Positions 44,205 to 53,385 of a stretch of 64,000 nucleotides of DNA are shown here, in pieces; positions within the stretch are counted from its first letter, which is position 1, and every line of letters begins with the position of its first letter. The position numbers and the translations under genes were made by a program. The stretch spans positions 2,542,001 to 2,606,000 of the forward strand of contig NZ_CP144555.1 of NCBI RefSeq assembly GCF_036607905.1, read 5' to 3'. The notes under the pieces were generated by a model, which saw nothing but the letters and a program-made list of their open reading frames with translations, was not told the DNA's origin and ran no database searches. Source of the DNA: Streptomyces sp. SCSIO 75703. GTDB lineage: Bacteria; Actinomycetota; Actinomycetes; Streptomycetales; Streptomycetaceae.

Positions 44205-45455
44205 TCAGAGGGCCGAACCGGCCTTCCACTGGGCCCAGTCCATGTTCCAGCCGTTGAGGCCGTTGTCCGGGGCGATGGTCTTGTCGCCGGTGTTCTGCAC
44301 GACGACGACGTCGCCGACCATGGAGTTGTCGTAGAACCAGGCGCCCGGTGTGTTCGGGTCGTTGGCGCCCTTGGTGTCGGAGAGGCCCACGCAGCCGTGG
44401 CTGGTGTTGGCGCCGCCGAAGATGGACTTGGCGCCCCAGTAGTTGCCGTGGATGAAGGTGCCGGAGGTGCTCAGGCGCATGGCGTGGGGCACGTCCTTGA
44501 TGTCGTACTCGCCCTGGCCGTCGTCGTCGGTGAAGCCGACGGTGGCGCCGTTCATCCGGGTCTCCTTGAACTTCTCGGAGATCACCATCTGCCCCTCGTA
44601 GGTCTTGTTCTCGGGGGATCCGGCGGAGATCGGGATGGTCTTGACGGTCTTGCCGTCCCGCGTGACCCTCATCTGCTTGGTCTTCGCGTCCACGTACGAG
44701 ACCTGGTTGCGTCCGATGGTGAAGGTGACCGTCTTCTGCTGGACGCCGTAGACGCCCGGGGCGCCCTCGACGCCGTCCAGCGCCAGCTTGAGGGTGACGG
44801 TCGAACCGCCCTGCCAGTAGTCCTCGGGGCGGCAGTCCATCCGGTTGGCGTTGAACCAGTGGCAGGCGACCTCCTGGCCGCTGCTGGTGCTGACCGTGAT
44901 GCCCCTCTGCACGGCGGCCTTGTCGCTGATCGCCTTGTCGAAGTTGATCGACACCGGCATGCCCACGCCGACCGTGGTGCCGTCGTCCGGGGTGAAGGTG
45001 CCGATGAAGCTGTTCTTCGGGGAGACCGTGGTGAAGGAGGCGTTCTCGTGGGCGGCGCGGCCCTCGGAGTCCTGTGCGGTCGCCGTCAGCTTGTAGGTGG
45101 TGGCGCGCTCCAGTTGGCCGGTGGGCTTCCAGCTCGTCTTGTCGGCGGATATCTCACCGCTCACCTCCTTGCCCTCGGAGGTGGTCATCTTCACGTCGGT
45201 GAGGGTGCCCTTGCTCACGGTGACGGCGGCGGAGTTGTTGATCGACGCGTTGCTCGAACCGTCCCCCGGCGTGATCTTTATCTGGGCCTCGGAGGTCTTC
45301 TTCGCCGCCGCCTCGTCGACCTGTGCCTGAGAAGACTTCCCGTCCCCGCCCCCGGAGGTGCCGGCGTCGCCGCTGGAACATGCCGAGAGCACCAGCACAC
45401 CGCCGAGCAGAGCGGACGCGGCCGCCAGGCCCTTGCGCCGCTTACCGTCCGTCAT
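44205..45455 (-). CDS. L,D-transpeptidase lipoprotein with Ig-like domains
   Basis: 416 residues. Lipoprotein signal peptide MTDGKRRKGLAAASALLGG followed by lipobox LSAC, Cys26. Two bacterial Ig-like/Big domains fill roughly residues 50-250 (NSAAVTVSKGTLTDVK, FTPDDGTTVGVGMPVSINFD). The C-terminal YkuD domain has the catalytic motif HGN at ~336 and SHGCVGL with the nucleophile Cys355. It should act outside the membrane and form 3-3 peptidoglycan cross-links. ATG at 45455 is preceded by GGAGAAG; an ATG at 45470 is also in frame. 45456-45936 upstream contains no gene. Confidence 0.92.
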   Translation of the reverse strand: MTDGKRRKGLAAASALLGGVLVLSACSSGDAGTSGGGDGKSSQAQVDEAAAKKTSEAQIKITPGDGSSNASINNSAAVTVSKGTLTDVKMTTSEGKEVSGEISADKTSWKPTGQLERATTYKLTATAQDSEGRAAHENASFTTVSPKNSFIGTFTPDDGTTVGVGMPVSINFDKAISDKAAVQRGITVSTSSGQEVACHWFNANRMDCRPEDYWQGGSTVTLKLALDGVEGAPGVYGVQQKTVTFTIGRNQVSYVDAKTKQMRVTRDGKTVKTIPISAGSPENKTYEGQMVISEKFKETRMNGATVGFTDDDGQGEYDIKDVPHAMRLSTSGTFIHGNYWGAKSIFGGANTSHGCVGLSDTKGANDPNTPGAWFYDNSMVGDVVVVQNTGDKTIAPDNGLNGWNMDWAQWKAGSAL

Positions 45456-45936
45456 CACACGCTTCTCCATCGTCGCCGCTTCCCGAACACCGAGAGCCCC
45501 CGTCAAGACTTCCAACGCTACGACCGGTTCGTCCCGTTCCACAGGGCCGCCCGATGTGGCCCACGACACGTTCACCGCCGGTCGGGCCACGCGGAACGCC
45601 GTGGTGGAGGAAGCAGCCGCAGCGCCCCTTGAGACGGTGAAAACCACGGTGGCGGTTGCCGCCCCGAGGTCACCTTTTTCCCACGCGGCGTCAGGAGACG
45701 GCCGCCACCGGGCTTTCCGGTCCGTATGCTTCGCCATCATGCTCGGCGTGGCGCGACCCGGTCGGGGCGGGGCCCCGAGTCGGCCCGAGCGAAACGGGGC
45801 ATACCCTCACACACCCGGACCAGTCCCCCCAGGGGGGTACCTGGCTCGGCCTTCCGTGACTATCCTGTGATCCGCGCGGTTCATTACCATCAGCCTCACG
45901 GCCAATTCGCCAGCGCCACAAGGGGATCGATATTCC

Positions 45937-46245
45937 GTGTCATCCGCTCGCCGTCCGTTGCTGACCGCCGCCGCCGCGGGCGGTCTGCTGTGCGCCCTGT
46001 GGTTCGTGCCGTCCGCCAACGCGACACCCGAGACGGTTGCCGACGAGGCCGTCTCCGCGAGCCCGTCCCCGCAGGTCACCGAGCAGGCCAGGATCGCGTC
46101 CACCGGCACGGACGCCGCCTCGGTCCGCCTCGCCGACACCGGCAGCTTCGACAGCACGCCCTATGTCGTCGGCGGCGTGCTCTGTCTGGGTCTCGGCGCC
46201 GGTTTCGTCACGTACTCGGTGCGACGGGAACGCCTCGACTACTGA
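45937..46245 (+). CDS. Small sortase-anchored surface protein
   Basis: 102 residues: signal peptide (RRPLLTAAAAGGLLCALWFV ... ANA), a short Ser/Thr/Ala-rich exported part, then LADTG followed by a hydrophobic helix (YVVGGVLCLGLGAGFVTYSV) and a basic tail RRERLDY. LADTG resembles the LAxTG sortase E signal of actinobacteria. GTG start follows AGGGGAT. The mature part is only about 50 residues, so it may be a surface peptide rather than an enzyme. Possible -10 TATCCT at 45861. Confidence 0.8.
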   Translation: MSSARRPLLTAAAAGGLLCALWFVPSANATPETVADEAVSASPSPQVTEQARIASTGTDAASVRLADTGSFDSTPYVVGGVLCLGLGAGFVTYSVRRERLDY

Positions 46246-46295
46246 GCGGTCGCGGCGCCTTGACGAACACTTGACGTTCTTTTGCCTTTCTTGAC

Positions 46296-46320
46296 CGTCC
46301 CGGGTGGGGGGTCCGGGACG
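46296..46320. terminator. Hairpin between the surface-protein gene and hutH
   Basis: CGTCCCGG (46296-46303) and CCGGGACG (46313-46320), perfect 8-bp stem with 9-nt loop, in the 192-bp convergent gap. Confidence 0.55.
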
Positions 46321-46437
46321 CCCCCGCCCCGGTGGGCCGTACCGGCCGACGGAGGCGGTTGCCGTGGCGCCTGGGCTCCGTACGGCGGCCGGGCGGGCCC
46401 CGCCTCGCGGGACGGGGCCCGGCGGACCCGGCGCACG

Positions 46438-48012
46438 TCAGCGCAGCGGACCGGTGACCGTCTCCACGGCCTCGACCACCCGGCCCTCCCGGACGAACGC
46501 CTCCGCCGCCGCGAGATCCGGCGCCAGGAACCGGTCCGGCCCCGGTCCCTCGATGCCGGCCGCCCGTACGGCGTCGACGACCGCCCGCCCGGCCGGCCCC
46601 GGCGTCAGCCCCTCGCGCAGCGCGATCGCCCGCGTCGCCGCGTACAGCTCGACGGCGATCACCCGGGTCAGGTTGTCGACGGCCGTCCGCAGCTTGCGCG
46701 CCGCCGACCAGCCCATCGAGACGTGGTCCTCCTGCATCGCGGAGGACGGGATCGAGTCCACCGACGCGGGCACCGCGAGCCGCTTCAGCTCGCTCACCAG
46801 CGCCGCCTGCGTGTACTGGGCGATCATCAGCCCGGAGTCGACCCCGGCGTCGTCGGCGAGGAACGGCGGCAGCCCGTGGCTCCGGTTCCTGTCCAGCAGC
46901 CGGTCGGTACGCCGCTCGGCGATGGAGGCCAGGTCCGCGACCGCGATGGCGAGGAAGTCCAGCGCGTAGGCGACCGGAGCGCCGTGGAAGTTGCCGTTGG
47001 ACTCCACCCGGCCGCCCCCGGCGCCGAGGGCGGTCCCGTCGCCGTCGGGCAGGACGAGGGGGTTGTCGACGGCCGCCGCCAGTTCGCGTTCGGCGACCAG
47101 GCGCGCGTGGGCGAGGGTGTCCCGGCCGGCGCCCGCGACCTGCGGGGCGCAGCGCACCGAGTAGGCGTCCTGCACGCGGGGCGCGTCGTCCTGGTGGTGG
47201 CCGGTCAGTCCCGAGCCCTTGAGCACCGCGAGCATGTTGGCGGCGCTGTCGGCCTGCCCGGGGTGCGGCCGGATGGCGTGCAGTTCGGGGGCGAGGACAC
47301 GGTCGGTGCCGAGCAGCGCCTCCAGCGAGAGCGCGGCGGTGACGTCGGCGGACTTGTACAGCGTGTCCAGGTCGGCGAGGGCCATGACCAGCATGCCCAG
47401 CATGCCGTCGGTGCCGTTGAGGAGGGCGAGCCCCTCCTTCTCCCGCAGCTCGACGGGCCGGATGCCGTGGTCGGCGAGGAGTTCGCCGGCCGGGCGCACG
47501 GTGCCGTCCGGGCCCTCGGCGTCCCCCTCCCCCATGAGGGTCAGCGCGCAGTGCGACAGCGGCGCGAGGTCTCCGGAGCAGCCGAGGGAACCGTACTCGT
47601 GCACCAGCGGCGTGATCCCGGCGTTGAGCACGTCCGCCATGGTCCGCGCGACCTCGGGGCGAACGCCGGTGTGCCCGGAACAGACCGTCTTCAGCCGCAG
47701 GAACATCAGGGCGCGGACGACCTCCCGCTCGACCCGCGGACCCATCCCGGCCGCGTGCGAACGGACGATGTTGCGCTGGAGCCGGCCTCGCAGCTCCGGG
47801 CCGATGTGCCGGGTCGCCAGGGCGCCGAAACCGGTGCTCACGCCGTACACGGGGTCCGGCTTGGCGGCCAGCGCGTCCACGATCTCGCGGGCCGCGGTCA
47901 GGGCGGCGACCGCCTCCTCGGAAAGCTCGACCCGGGCGCCGTGCCGCGCCACGGCGAGGACATCGGCCCCGGTGACGCCGGAGGTCCCCACCACCACAGT
48001 GTGCATATCCAT
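46438..48012 (-). CDS. hutH: Histidine ammonia-lyase
   Basis: 524 residues; deaminates L-histidine to urocanate, first step of histidine use. The MIO prosthetic group would form from Cys145-Ser146-Gly147 in GSLGCSGDLAPLSH; most ammonia-lyases have Ala-Ser-Gly, but CSG is as I remember for Streptomyces HutH. Other family segments: YGVSTGFGALATRH, QDAYSVRCAPQV, SNGNFHGAPVAY. Start taken at MDMHTVVVG as in the S. griseus enzyme from memory; the frame is open 13 codons further. Compared with that enzyme there is a Gly-rich insertion (GDGTALGAGGGR) near residue 340. Confidence 0.93.
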   Translation of the reverse strand: MDMHTVVVGTSGVTGADVLAVARHGARVELSEEAVAALTAAREIVDALAAKPDPVYGVSTGFGALATRHIGPELRGRLQRNIVRSHAAGMGPRVEREVVRALMFLRLKTVCSGHTGVRPEVARTMADVLNAGITPLVHEYGSLGCSGDLAPLSHCALTLMGEGDAEGPDGTVRPAGELLADHGIRPVELREKEGLALLNGTDGMLGMLVMALADLDTLYKSADVTAALSLEALLGTDRVLAPELHAIRPHPGQADSAANMLAVLKGSGLTGHHQDDAPRVQDAYSVRCAPQVAGAGRDTLAHARLVAERELAAAVDNPLVLPDGDGTALGAGGGRVESNGNFHGAPVAYALDFLAIAVADLASIAERRTDRLLDRNRSHGLPPFLADDAGVDSGLMIAQYTQAALVSELKRLAVPASVDSIPSSAMQEDHVSMGWSAARKLRTAVDNLTRVIAVELYAATRAIALREGLTPGPAGRAVVDAVRAAGIEGPGPDRFLAPDLAAAEAFVREGRVVEAVETVTGPLR

Positions 48013-48289
48013 ATTCAGGAGCGTACGCAGTGAATTCCCTGATGTCACCACTGGATGTGGGGGGCGGCTTCCCCGGGGGCGGGGTGGGTGATGCGGGTGC
48101 GCGAGTGGCGAGGTGCGGGGTGGCGGGCGTGCGGCGGGGCGGGGGCGGTGTGATGTGGCGAAGTGGGGTGTGGGGTGCGAGGGGGTCGGGTGGGGGGCGG
48201 CGCGGTGGGGCTACATGCCCTGGGTGGGGGTGGGTGCGTTGGGGTGGGGGCACGCCGGGTCGGCGGGTTGGGTGCACGCTGGTGGGGAG

Positions 48290-48810
48290 GGACACGCCGG
48301 ATGGGCGCGGCGTGAGCCCCAGTGCGTGGGACACGCCGGCTCAGCGAGTCGAGCGCACGTCGGCGGGAGAGGGACACACCGGACCGGCACGGCACGGGCC
48401 CCAGAGCGTGCGACACGCCCACTCGGCGAGTCGAGCCCACGCCGGTGGAAAGGGACACGCCCGACCGGCACGGCACGAGCCCCAGTACGCGCGACACACC
48501 CACTCGGCGAGTCGAGCGCACCGCCGCACGGGACTCGCCCGGTGTGGCGTGTCGGACGACGCATCAGGGGGCGGCACGCCCGGAGCGGCATGGCGTACGC
48601 ACCAGAGCGGAAGACACGCCGACCGGGCGCGGCGCGCGCACCGAGACATACGACACGCCCGCACGGCGCGGCGAACGCACTACGGCAAGGGACACACCCA
48701 CACGGCGAGTCACACGCACCACGGGCCGAGGACACGCCGACACGGCGAGTCGGACGCACCAAGGGTGCACAACACGCCGACCGCGCACGTCATACGCCCC
48801 ACGGCACCCG
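48290..48810 (+). repeat. Degenerate ~80-bp tandem repeats in a 1-kb gene-free region
   Basis: GGGACACGCC or a variant recurs at half-unit steps of about 40 bp. Three fuller units begin near 48290, 48367 and 48452 and share GGACACRCC, GGCRCGGCRYGRGCCCCAG, GCGACACRCC and CTCRGCGAGTCGAGC. Copies diverge after about 48540 but the ACACGCC...CGGCG spacing continues to about 48800. The whole 48013-49064 gap has open frames on both strands that are low complexity with no recognisable domain, so I do not call a gene. Confidence 0.7.
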
Positions 48811-49064
48811 GCACCCCGCCCCGCGCGTCAGACGCACCCCCGCACCCGACACACCCACCCGGGCACGCCGAACGCCGCACCGCACGAGACACGCCCACCC
48901 CCGCGCGCCGCACACACCACGCCAACCGACACGCCACGCCGACAGTGCGCCCCTCACGTACCCCCGACCCGCCCAAGCCCCGCCGCCCCTCACCCGCCCG
49001 CCACACACTCCCCCACCTCACCCCACCCGCCCAAGCCCCCGCCCACACTCCCCCACCCACACCC

Positions 49065-50213
49065 CTACGGCGCATGCCTCCCCCGGAACCGGCGGCGCTC
49101 CCCGTCGTCCCCCCGGGCCGGCTCGTCCGCGAGCCGTACGACGGGGTCGGCGGGCCCCTCGCGGCCGGCGACGACCGGGCGGGTGGCCCGCTCGGCCTTG
49201 GCCCGGTACTGGGCGGCGTCGGCGAGCCGGAAGAGCCGGCGGCCGGAGCGGATCTGTCCGACGGCGTCCTCGGTGGAGGCGACCCCGCAGGCCACCCCGT
49301 CGCCGAGGTCGAGTTCGGAGGCGCGGCGGCACAGTTCCCCGGCCGCCTTGACCACGTCGTCGGCGGGCGGGCCGACCGCGAGGAGGCAGAACTCGTCGCC
49401 GCCGAGCCGCGCGGCGAGCGCGCCCGGCAGCATCGCGCCGCACAGGGAGAGCACCGAACCGAAACGTTCCAGCAGCCGGTCGCCGACGGCATGCCCGTGG
49501 GTGTCGTTGACCCGCTTGAGCCCGTTGAGGTCACAGACGACGAGGCTGACGACGACACCCTCCCGGCGGTGCCGTTCGATGGCCTCGTCGAGCCGGGTGT
49601 CGACGGCACGCCGGTTGGCGAGCCCGGTGAGGGAGTCGGTGAAGGCGAGCCGCCGGGCCTCCTCCAGGCGCTCGGTCTGGGCGATCCCGGCGGCCACCAC
49701 CGACGCCAGGACGGTGGCGAAGTCGGCGTCGGCACGGCCGAAGAGCGGGTCGCCCACCGGCCGGGCCACGTACAGCTCGCCCCAGGCACGGCCGTGCAGG
49801 ACGATCGGGGCGACGACGCAGCAGGCGCGTCCCCTGCGGCGCAGGGCGGCGACGCGCTGGTGGACGTAGCCGGGGCGGCCGGCGGCCGGGCCCTCGGCCG
49901 TCTCGACCCAGGCGCCGGGTTCGACGCCGCCGGCCCAGCGTTCGTGCAGGAACTCGGTGATCTCCGCGAACTGGTGGACGGGATAGGACTCGGCCTCGGG
50001 GAACTCCTCCTCGTCCTCGGCACGGTCGCCGACGTTCACGAGGACGCGGAGCCTGCCGAGTTCGCGTTCCCACACGGACAGCGCCGCGAAGCCGCCGCCG
50101 AGCGCGCGGCACGCGCCGATGGCCGCCGCCCGCCACGCCTCGTGCAGGCTGTGTGCGGCGGCCATGCCCTGTGCCAACGCCACGACGGCCGCGAGCCGCC
50201 TGTCCTCACCCAT
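49065..50213 (-). CDS. GAF-GGDEF diguanylate cyclase-like protein
   Basis: 382 residues. A GAF-type sensor fills about 20-170 (GACRALGGGFAALSVW, CCVVAPIVLHGRAWGELYVA), followed by a GGDEF domain starting FTDSLTGLANRRAVDTRL with active-site GGDEF at about 270-274 (RLGGDEFCLL). It should make c-di-GMP, which controls development in streptomycetes. No RxxD inhibitory site is found five residues before GGDEF (the sequence is PGALAARL), so product feedback may be absent. No membrane segment; soluble. ATG start is almost abutted by GGAGGG, so a later start is possible. Confidence 0.9.
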   Translation of the reverse strand: MGEDRRLAAVVALAQGMAAAHSLHEAWRAAAIGACRALGGGFAALSVWERELGRLRVLVNVGDRAEDEEEFPEAESYPVHQFAEITEFLHERWAGGVEPGAWVETAEGPAAGRPGYVHQRVAALRRRGRACCVVAPIVLHGRAWGELYVARPVGDPLFGRADADFATVLASVVAAGIAQTERLEEARRLAFTDSLTGLANRRAVDTRLDEAIERHRREGVVVSLVVCDLNGLKRVNDTHGHAVGDRLLERFGSVLSLCGAMLPGALAARLGGDEFCLLAVGPPADDVVKAAGELCRRASELDLGDGVACGVASTEDAVGQIRSGRRLFRLADAAQYRAKAERATRPVVAGREGPADPVVRLADEPARGDDGERRRFRGRHAP

Positions 50214-50374
50214 CCCTCCAGGCTAGGGACAATCGGCACGAACAAGGACATTGACGTGGGTGAAACCGGGAGCCCTCGACGGCACCCGCCGAGCTCACCG
50301 TCCCCGGCCCCTCTCACCGGGCCGGCGGCGGCCCGCACACCCGGCGTCCCGGCACCGCGCCGGCGCCCCGCCCG

Positions 50375-51175
50375 TCACTCCCCCGGCCACCGGGGCGCGC
50401 GCTTCTCGTTGAACGCGGCGACGCCCTCCGCCCGGTCCCCCGAGAACGCCACCGTCCGCCATGCCGCGTCCTCGACCTCCAGCCCGGCCCGCAGGTCGAG
50501 CCCGTGCCCCAGGCGCAGGGCGCGCTTGGCGGCGCGGAGGCCGACGGGCGAGTTGGCGGCGATGCGGGAGGCCAGGGCCAGGGCCTCGTCCCGGTCGCGC
50601 CCGGTGTCGGCGAGGATGTCCACCAGCCCCAGTTCGCGGGCCTCGGCGGCCTCCACGCGCCGCGCCGTGAAGACCAGCTCGGCGGCGCGCGCGGCGCCCA
50701 CCCGGCGCGGCAGGAGCTGCGTACCGCCGCCTCCCGGGATCACGCCGACGGAGACCTCCGGCAGCCCGACGACCGCCGTGGGGTCGGCGACGATCACATC
50801 GCAGGAGAGCGCCAGTTCGAAGCCGCCGCCCAGGGCGAAGCCGTGCACCGCCGCCACGGTGGGCACCGGGAGGTCCAGTACGGCGGTGTAGGCGCCGCGC
50901 GTGACGGGCCGCTGGCGCAGCAGGTCGGCGTCGGTGAAGGAGTTGCGCTCCTTGAGGTCGGCGCCGACGCAGAAGGCCCGCTCGTGCGTCGAGGTCAGCA
51001 CGACCACCCGGACGTCCGGGTCGGCCCCCAGGGTCGCGCACGCCTCGCTGAGGGAGCGGGCCATGGCGGTGGAGACGGCGTTCATGGCACGGGGCCGGTC
51101 GAGGGCGAGTTCCGCGACATGGCCCTCCCCGTCCCTCCGCACCAGGACGAACTCCCCGAAGCGCTCCTCGCTCAT
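50375..51175 (-). CDS. Enoyl-CoA hydratase/isomerase family protein
   Basis: 266-residue crotonase. Oxyanion-hole segments are present as CVGADLKER and HGFALGGGFELAL; the glutamate-bearing stretch GLPEVSVGVIPGGGGTQLLP follows and the C-terminal helix ends FNEKRAPRW. Both catalytic acidic positions (in GGFEL and LPEVS) are kept, consistent with true hydratase activity on 2-enoyl-CoA. Substrate length cannot be told. Lies 161 bp downstream of the region preceding the GGDEF gene in the same direction. Confidence 0.9.
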   Translation of the reverse strand: MSEERFGEFVLVRRDGEGHVAELALDRPRAMNAVSTAMARSLSEACATLGADPDVRVVVLTSTHERAFCVGADLKERNSFTDADLLRQRPVTRGAYTAVLDLPVPTVAAVHGFALGGGFELALSCDVIVADPTAVVGLPEVSVGVIPGGGGTQLLPRRVGAARAAELVFTARRVEAAEARELGLVDILADTGRDRDEALALASRIAANSPVGLRAAKRALRLGHGLDLRAGLEVEDAAWRTVAFSGDRAEGVAAFNEKRAPRWPGE

Positions 51176-51277
51176 GACACCCTCCCGGTTAACGCGGGTT
51201 AACAGATGGACCGGTCCCGATCATCGCAGGCCGGACCGCCGGGGAAAAGGCCGGACGCCCCCGCCCCACCCGCCCCG

Positions 51278-51449
51278 CACTCCGCTCACACGTCTCGTCT
51301 CTCGTCCCACACTCCGCTCACTCGTCTCGTCTCTCGTCCCACACTCCGCTCACTCGTCTCATCTCTCGCCCCACACTCCGCTCACTCGTCTCATCTCTCG
51401 CCCCGCACTCCGCTCACTCGTCTCATCTCTCGTCCCGTGCTCCGCTCAC
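51278..51449 (+). repeat. 32-bp minisatellite, 5.4 copies
   Basis: Units starting at 51278, 51310, 51342, 51374 and 51406, with a partial copy at 51438. Unit begins CACTCCGCTCACTCGTCTCA and continues TCTCTCGCCCCA. Copies differ at one to three positions (G/A at 20, T/C in the last quarter). The plus strand is strongly pyrimidine-rich. It lies between the start of the enoyl-CoA hydratase gene and the next plus-strand gene. Confidence 0.95.
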
Positions 51450-51578
51450 CCCGCACCCTTCACCCCGCTTACCCGTTCGAGTGACATCCGGTCGACTGCC
51501 GCGTGCCGCCCCGGTCGAGCGCGTAGCGTCCGCCCCGCCACGGCGCAAAGGGGGGCGCGTGCGCACCGGGGAGGGAAC

Positions 51579-52247
51579 ATGACGAAGACGGACACACCCA
51601 CGACACCACCGCCGCGGGGCCCGTGGCTCCGCAGGGGGCGCCACCGCAGGCCGCGTCCGCGCAAGGCGGTGCTGCTGGCGGGATGCCTGGTCCTGGTGGC
51701 CGGCGCCCTGAGCTTCGGGCGGCTGGTACCGGATCCGGGTACCGGCGGGGCCGACGCGTACGGCACCGAGGCGGGGCCGCGGGTGGAGAACGGCGAGACG
51801 GCGGGGACGGCGCCGGAGCGGTCCACGCCCGCAGCCGCGAGCACCGCCGCGCCACCCGGGGCGAGCCCGTCGGCGACATCGGCCCCGAGCGGGCTGAGCA
51901 CGTCCCCGGAGCCGGGCCTGATACCCGGGCCGTCCGGAGCGGAGGCGGCCGGTCCATCCGCCGGCGCACCAGCACCCCGTACGAGCGCCCCGGGCGCGAC
52001 GACGGTCCCGCGGGCCCCGCGGGCCACGGCGGGCGCACCCGCCACGCCCGGCCCGGACACGGCACCCCATGTGCCCCACACGCCCCGGCCGGAGAGTCCG
52101 GCGGTGCCGCGCCCGACCCCGGACCCTCCGGCCCCGAGCCGTACTCCGCCGCCCTCCCCGGCGCCGACCCAGGCGCCTCCCGGGCTGTGCGTGCCGCTGA
52201 TCGGGGTCTGCGTGGACCTGCTGGGGCTGCTGGGCGGCGGGAGATGA
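51579..52247 (+). CDS. Secreted or membrane-anchored Pro/Ala/Thr-rich protein
   Basis: 222 residues: a basic N-terminus (RRGRHRRPRPRK), one hydrophobic helix (AVLLAGCLVLVAGALSFGRL, about 30-49), then a long low-complexity Pro/Ala/Ser/Thr stretch, and a short conserved-looking end LCVPLIGVCVDLLGLLGGGR with two Cys. GGGGAGGG precedes the ATG. The single helix may be an anchor or an uncleaved signal. No function can be inferred; the Pro-rich stem suggests a cell-wall spanning linker. Convergent with the cyclase gene, 10 bp apart. Confidence 0.75.
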   Translation: MTKTDTPTTPPPRGPWLRRGRHRRPRPRKAVLLAGCLVLVAGALSFGRLVPDPGTGGADAYGTEAGPRVENGETAGTAPERSTPAAASTAAPPGASPSATSAPSGLSTSPEPGLIPGPSGAEAAGPSAGAPAPRTSAPGATTVPRAPRATAGAPATPGPDTAPHVPHTPRPESPAVPRPTPDPPAPSRTPPPSPAPTQAPPGLCVPLIGVCVDLLGLLGGGR

Positions 52248-52257
52248 CCGTGCGGGC

Positions 52258-53385
52258 CTACGCGGGCGGCGGCGACCGCCGGGTCAGGAGCCAGGGCTCG
52301 ACCACGCCGAGGCCACGGACCGGACGCTGCCACATGGGCTGGAGCCCGAAGCGGTACGCCGGGGCCTCCTCGCCCTCCTTCTCCGCCGTCGCGGCCTCCT
52401 CGACCGCCTGCGCCTCGGAGGCGGGGGCGTCGCCGGTGCGGATGATCTCCTCCGCGAAGGCGCTGTCGACGAGGAGTGCGTCGCGCGGGGCTATGGAGGT
52501 GAGGCGGGAGGCGAGGTTGACGGTGGTGCCGAAGACGTCGCCCATGCGGGTGGTGACGGTGCCGAAGGCGATGCCGACCCGCAGTTCGGGCATGGTCTCG
52601 TCGTTGGCCATCGTCTCGATGAGGCGCAGCGCGATCTCGGCGGCGGTGCCGGCGTCGTCGGCGACGTACAGCACCTCGTCGCCCAGGGTCTTGATCAGCC
52701 GGCCGCCGCGGGCGGCGACCAGGTCGGCGGCGGTGGTCTCGAATGCCTCGACGAGTTCGCCGAGTTCCTCCTCCTCCATCCGGCGGGTGAGGCGCGTGAA
52801 GCCGACCAGGTCCGCGAAGCCGACCGCGAGCCGCCGGTCGACCATCTCCTCGTCGTCGCCGGCCTGGACGACGCGCCCGGTCGACGCGGCGAGCTGGCGC
52901 CGCCAGACGTAGACCAGGAACTCCTGGAGTTCCGGCAGCAGCAGCTCCACCAGCGGGTACGTGACCTCGGTGCGCGTCATCCCGGGCTCGGGGGGCTCGG
53001 TCAGCCCCTCCAGGAAGGAATCGATCTGCCACTCGGCCAACCGGGCGGTCGTCTGCCCGGTGGACCGGGCCACCTGGACGGCCATGGCCTCGCTGAGCAG
53101 CCCGGCCTCCACCAGACCGGCCAGCCGCCGCAGGGCGAGGACGTCGGCCTCGGTCAGCGCCTTGGCCTGGCCTATGTCGGCGAAGCCCATGGCCCGCCAG
53201 AAGCGGGAGGCCAGTTCCATGGAGACGCCCGCGCTGCGGGCGGCCTGGAAGGGGGTGTAGCGGCGCTCGGCGCCGAGGATGAGCTGTTCGAGTCGGAGCG
53301 CTAGCGGGTCATCGCCGGGTTCGGCGGGCTCGGAATCCACCCGGCCGTCCCCGTCCGTGCCGGAGCCCGTGTCGTCGACGGTCAC
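52258..53385 (-). CDS. cya: Class III adenylate cyclase
   Basis: 375 residues. The N-terminal ~170 residues hold a helical, pH/regulatory-type domain (ERRYTPFQAARSAGVSMELA), the C-terminal ~180 the cyclase: metal Asp in GFADLVGFTRLT, substrate-binding KTLGDEVLYVA and GVAFGTVTTRMGDVFGTTVN. It makes cAMP, which in streptomycetes is needed for germination and development. GTG start with GGAAGGG upstream. From memory this is the single conserved streptomycete Cya next to birA. The 602 bp upstream (53386-53987) hold no gene that I can support. Confidence 0.92.
   Translation of the reverse strand: MTVDDTGSGTDGDGRVDSEPAEPGDDPLALRLEQLILGAERRYTPFQAARSAGVSMELASRFWRAMGFADIGQAKALTEADVLALRRLAGLVEAGLLSEAMAVQVARSTGQTTARLAEWQIDSFLEGLTEPPEPGMTRTEVTYPLVELLLPELQEFLVYVWRRQLAASTGRVVQAGDDEEMVDRRLAVGFADLVGFTRLTRRMEEEELGELVEAFETTAADLVAARGGRLIKTLGDEVLYVADDAGTAAEIALRLIETMANDETMPELRVGIAFGTVTTRMGDVFGTTVNLASRLTSIAPRDALLVDSAFAEEIIRTGDAPASEAQAVEEAATAEKEGEEAPAYRFGLQPMWQRPVRGLGVVEPWLLTRRSPPPA

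Noticed and set aside
48030..49077. Open frames of over 400 codons next to hutH.
   Set aside because: All are low-complexity products of the tandem repeats, present in several frames on both strands with no domain or convincing ribosome-binding site.
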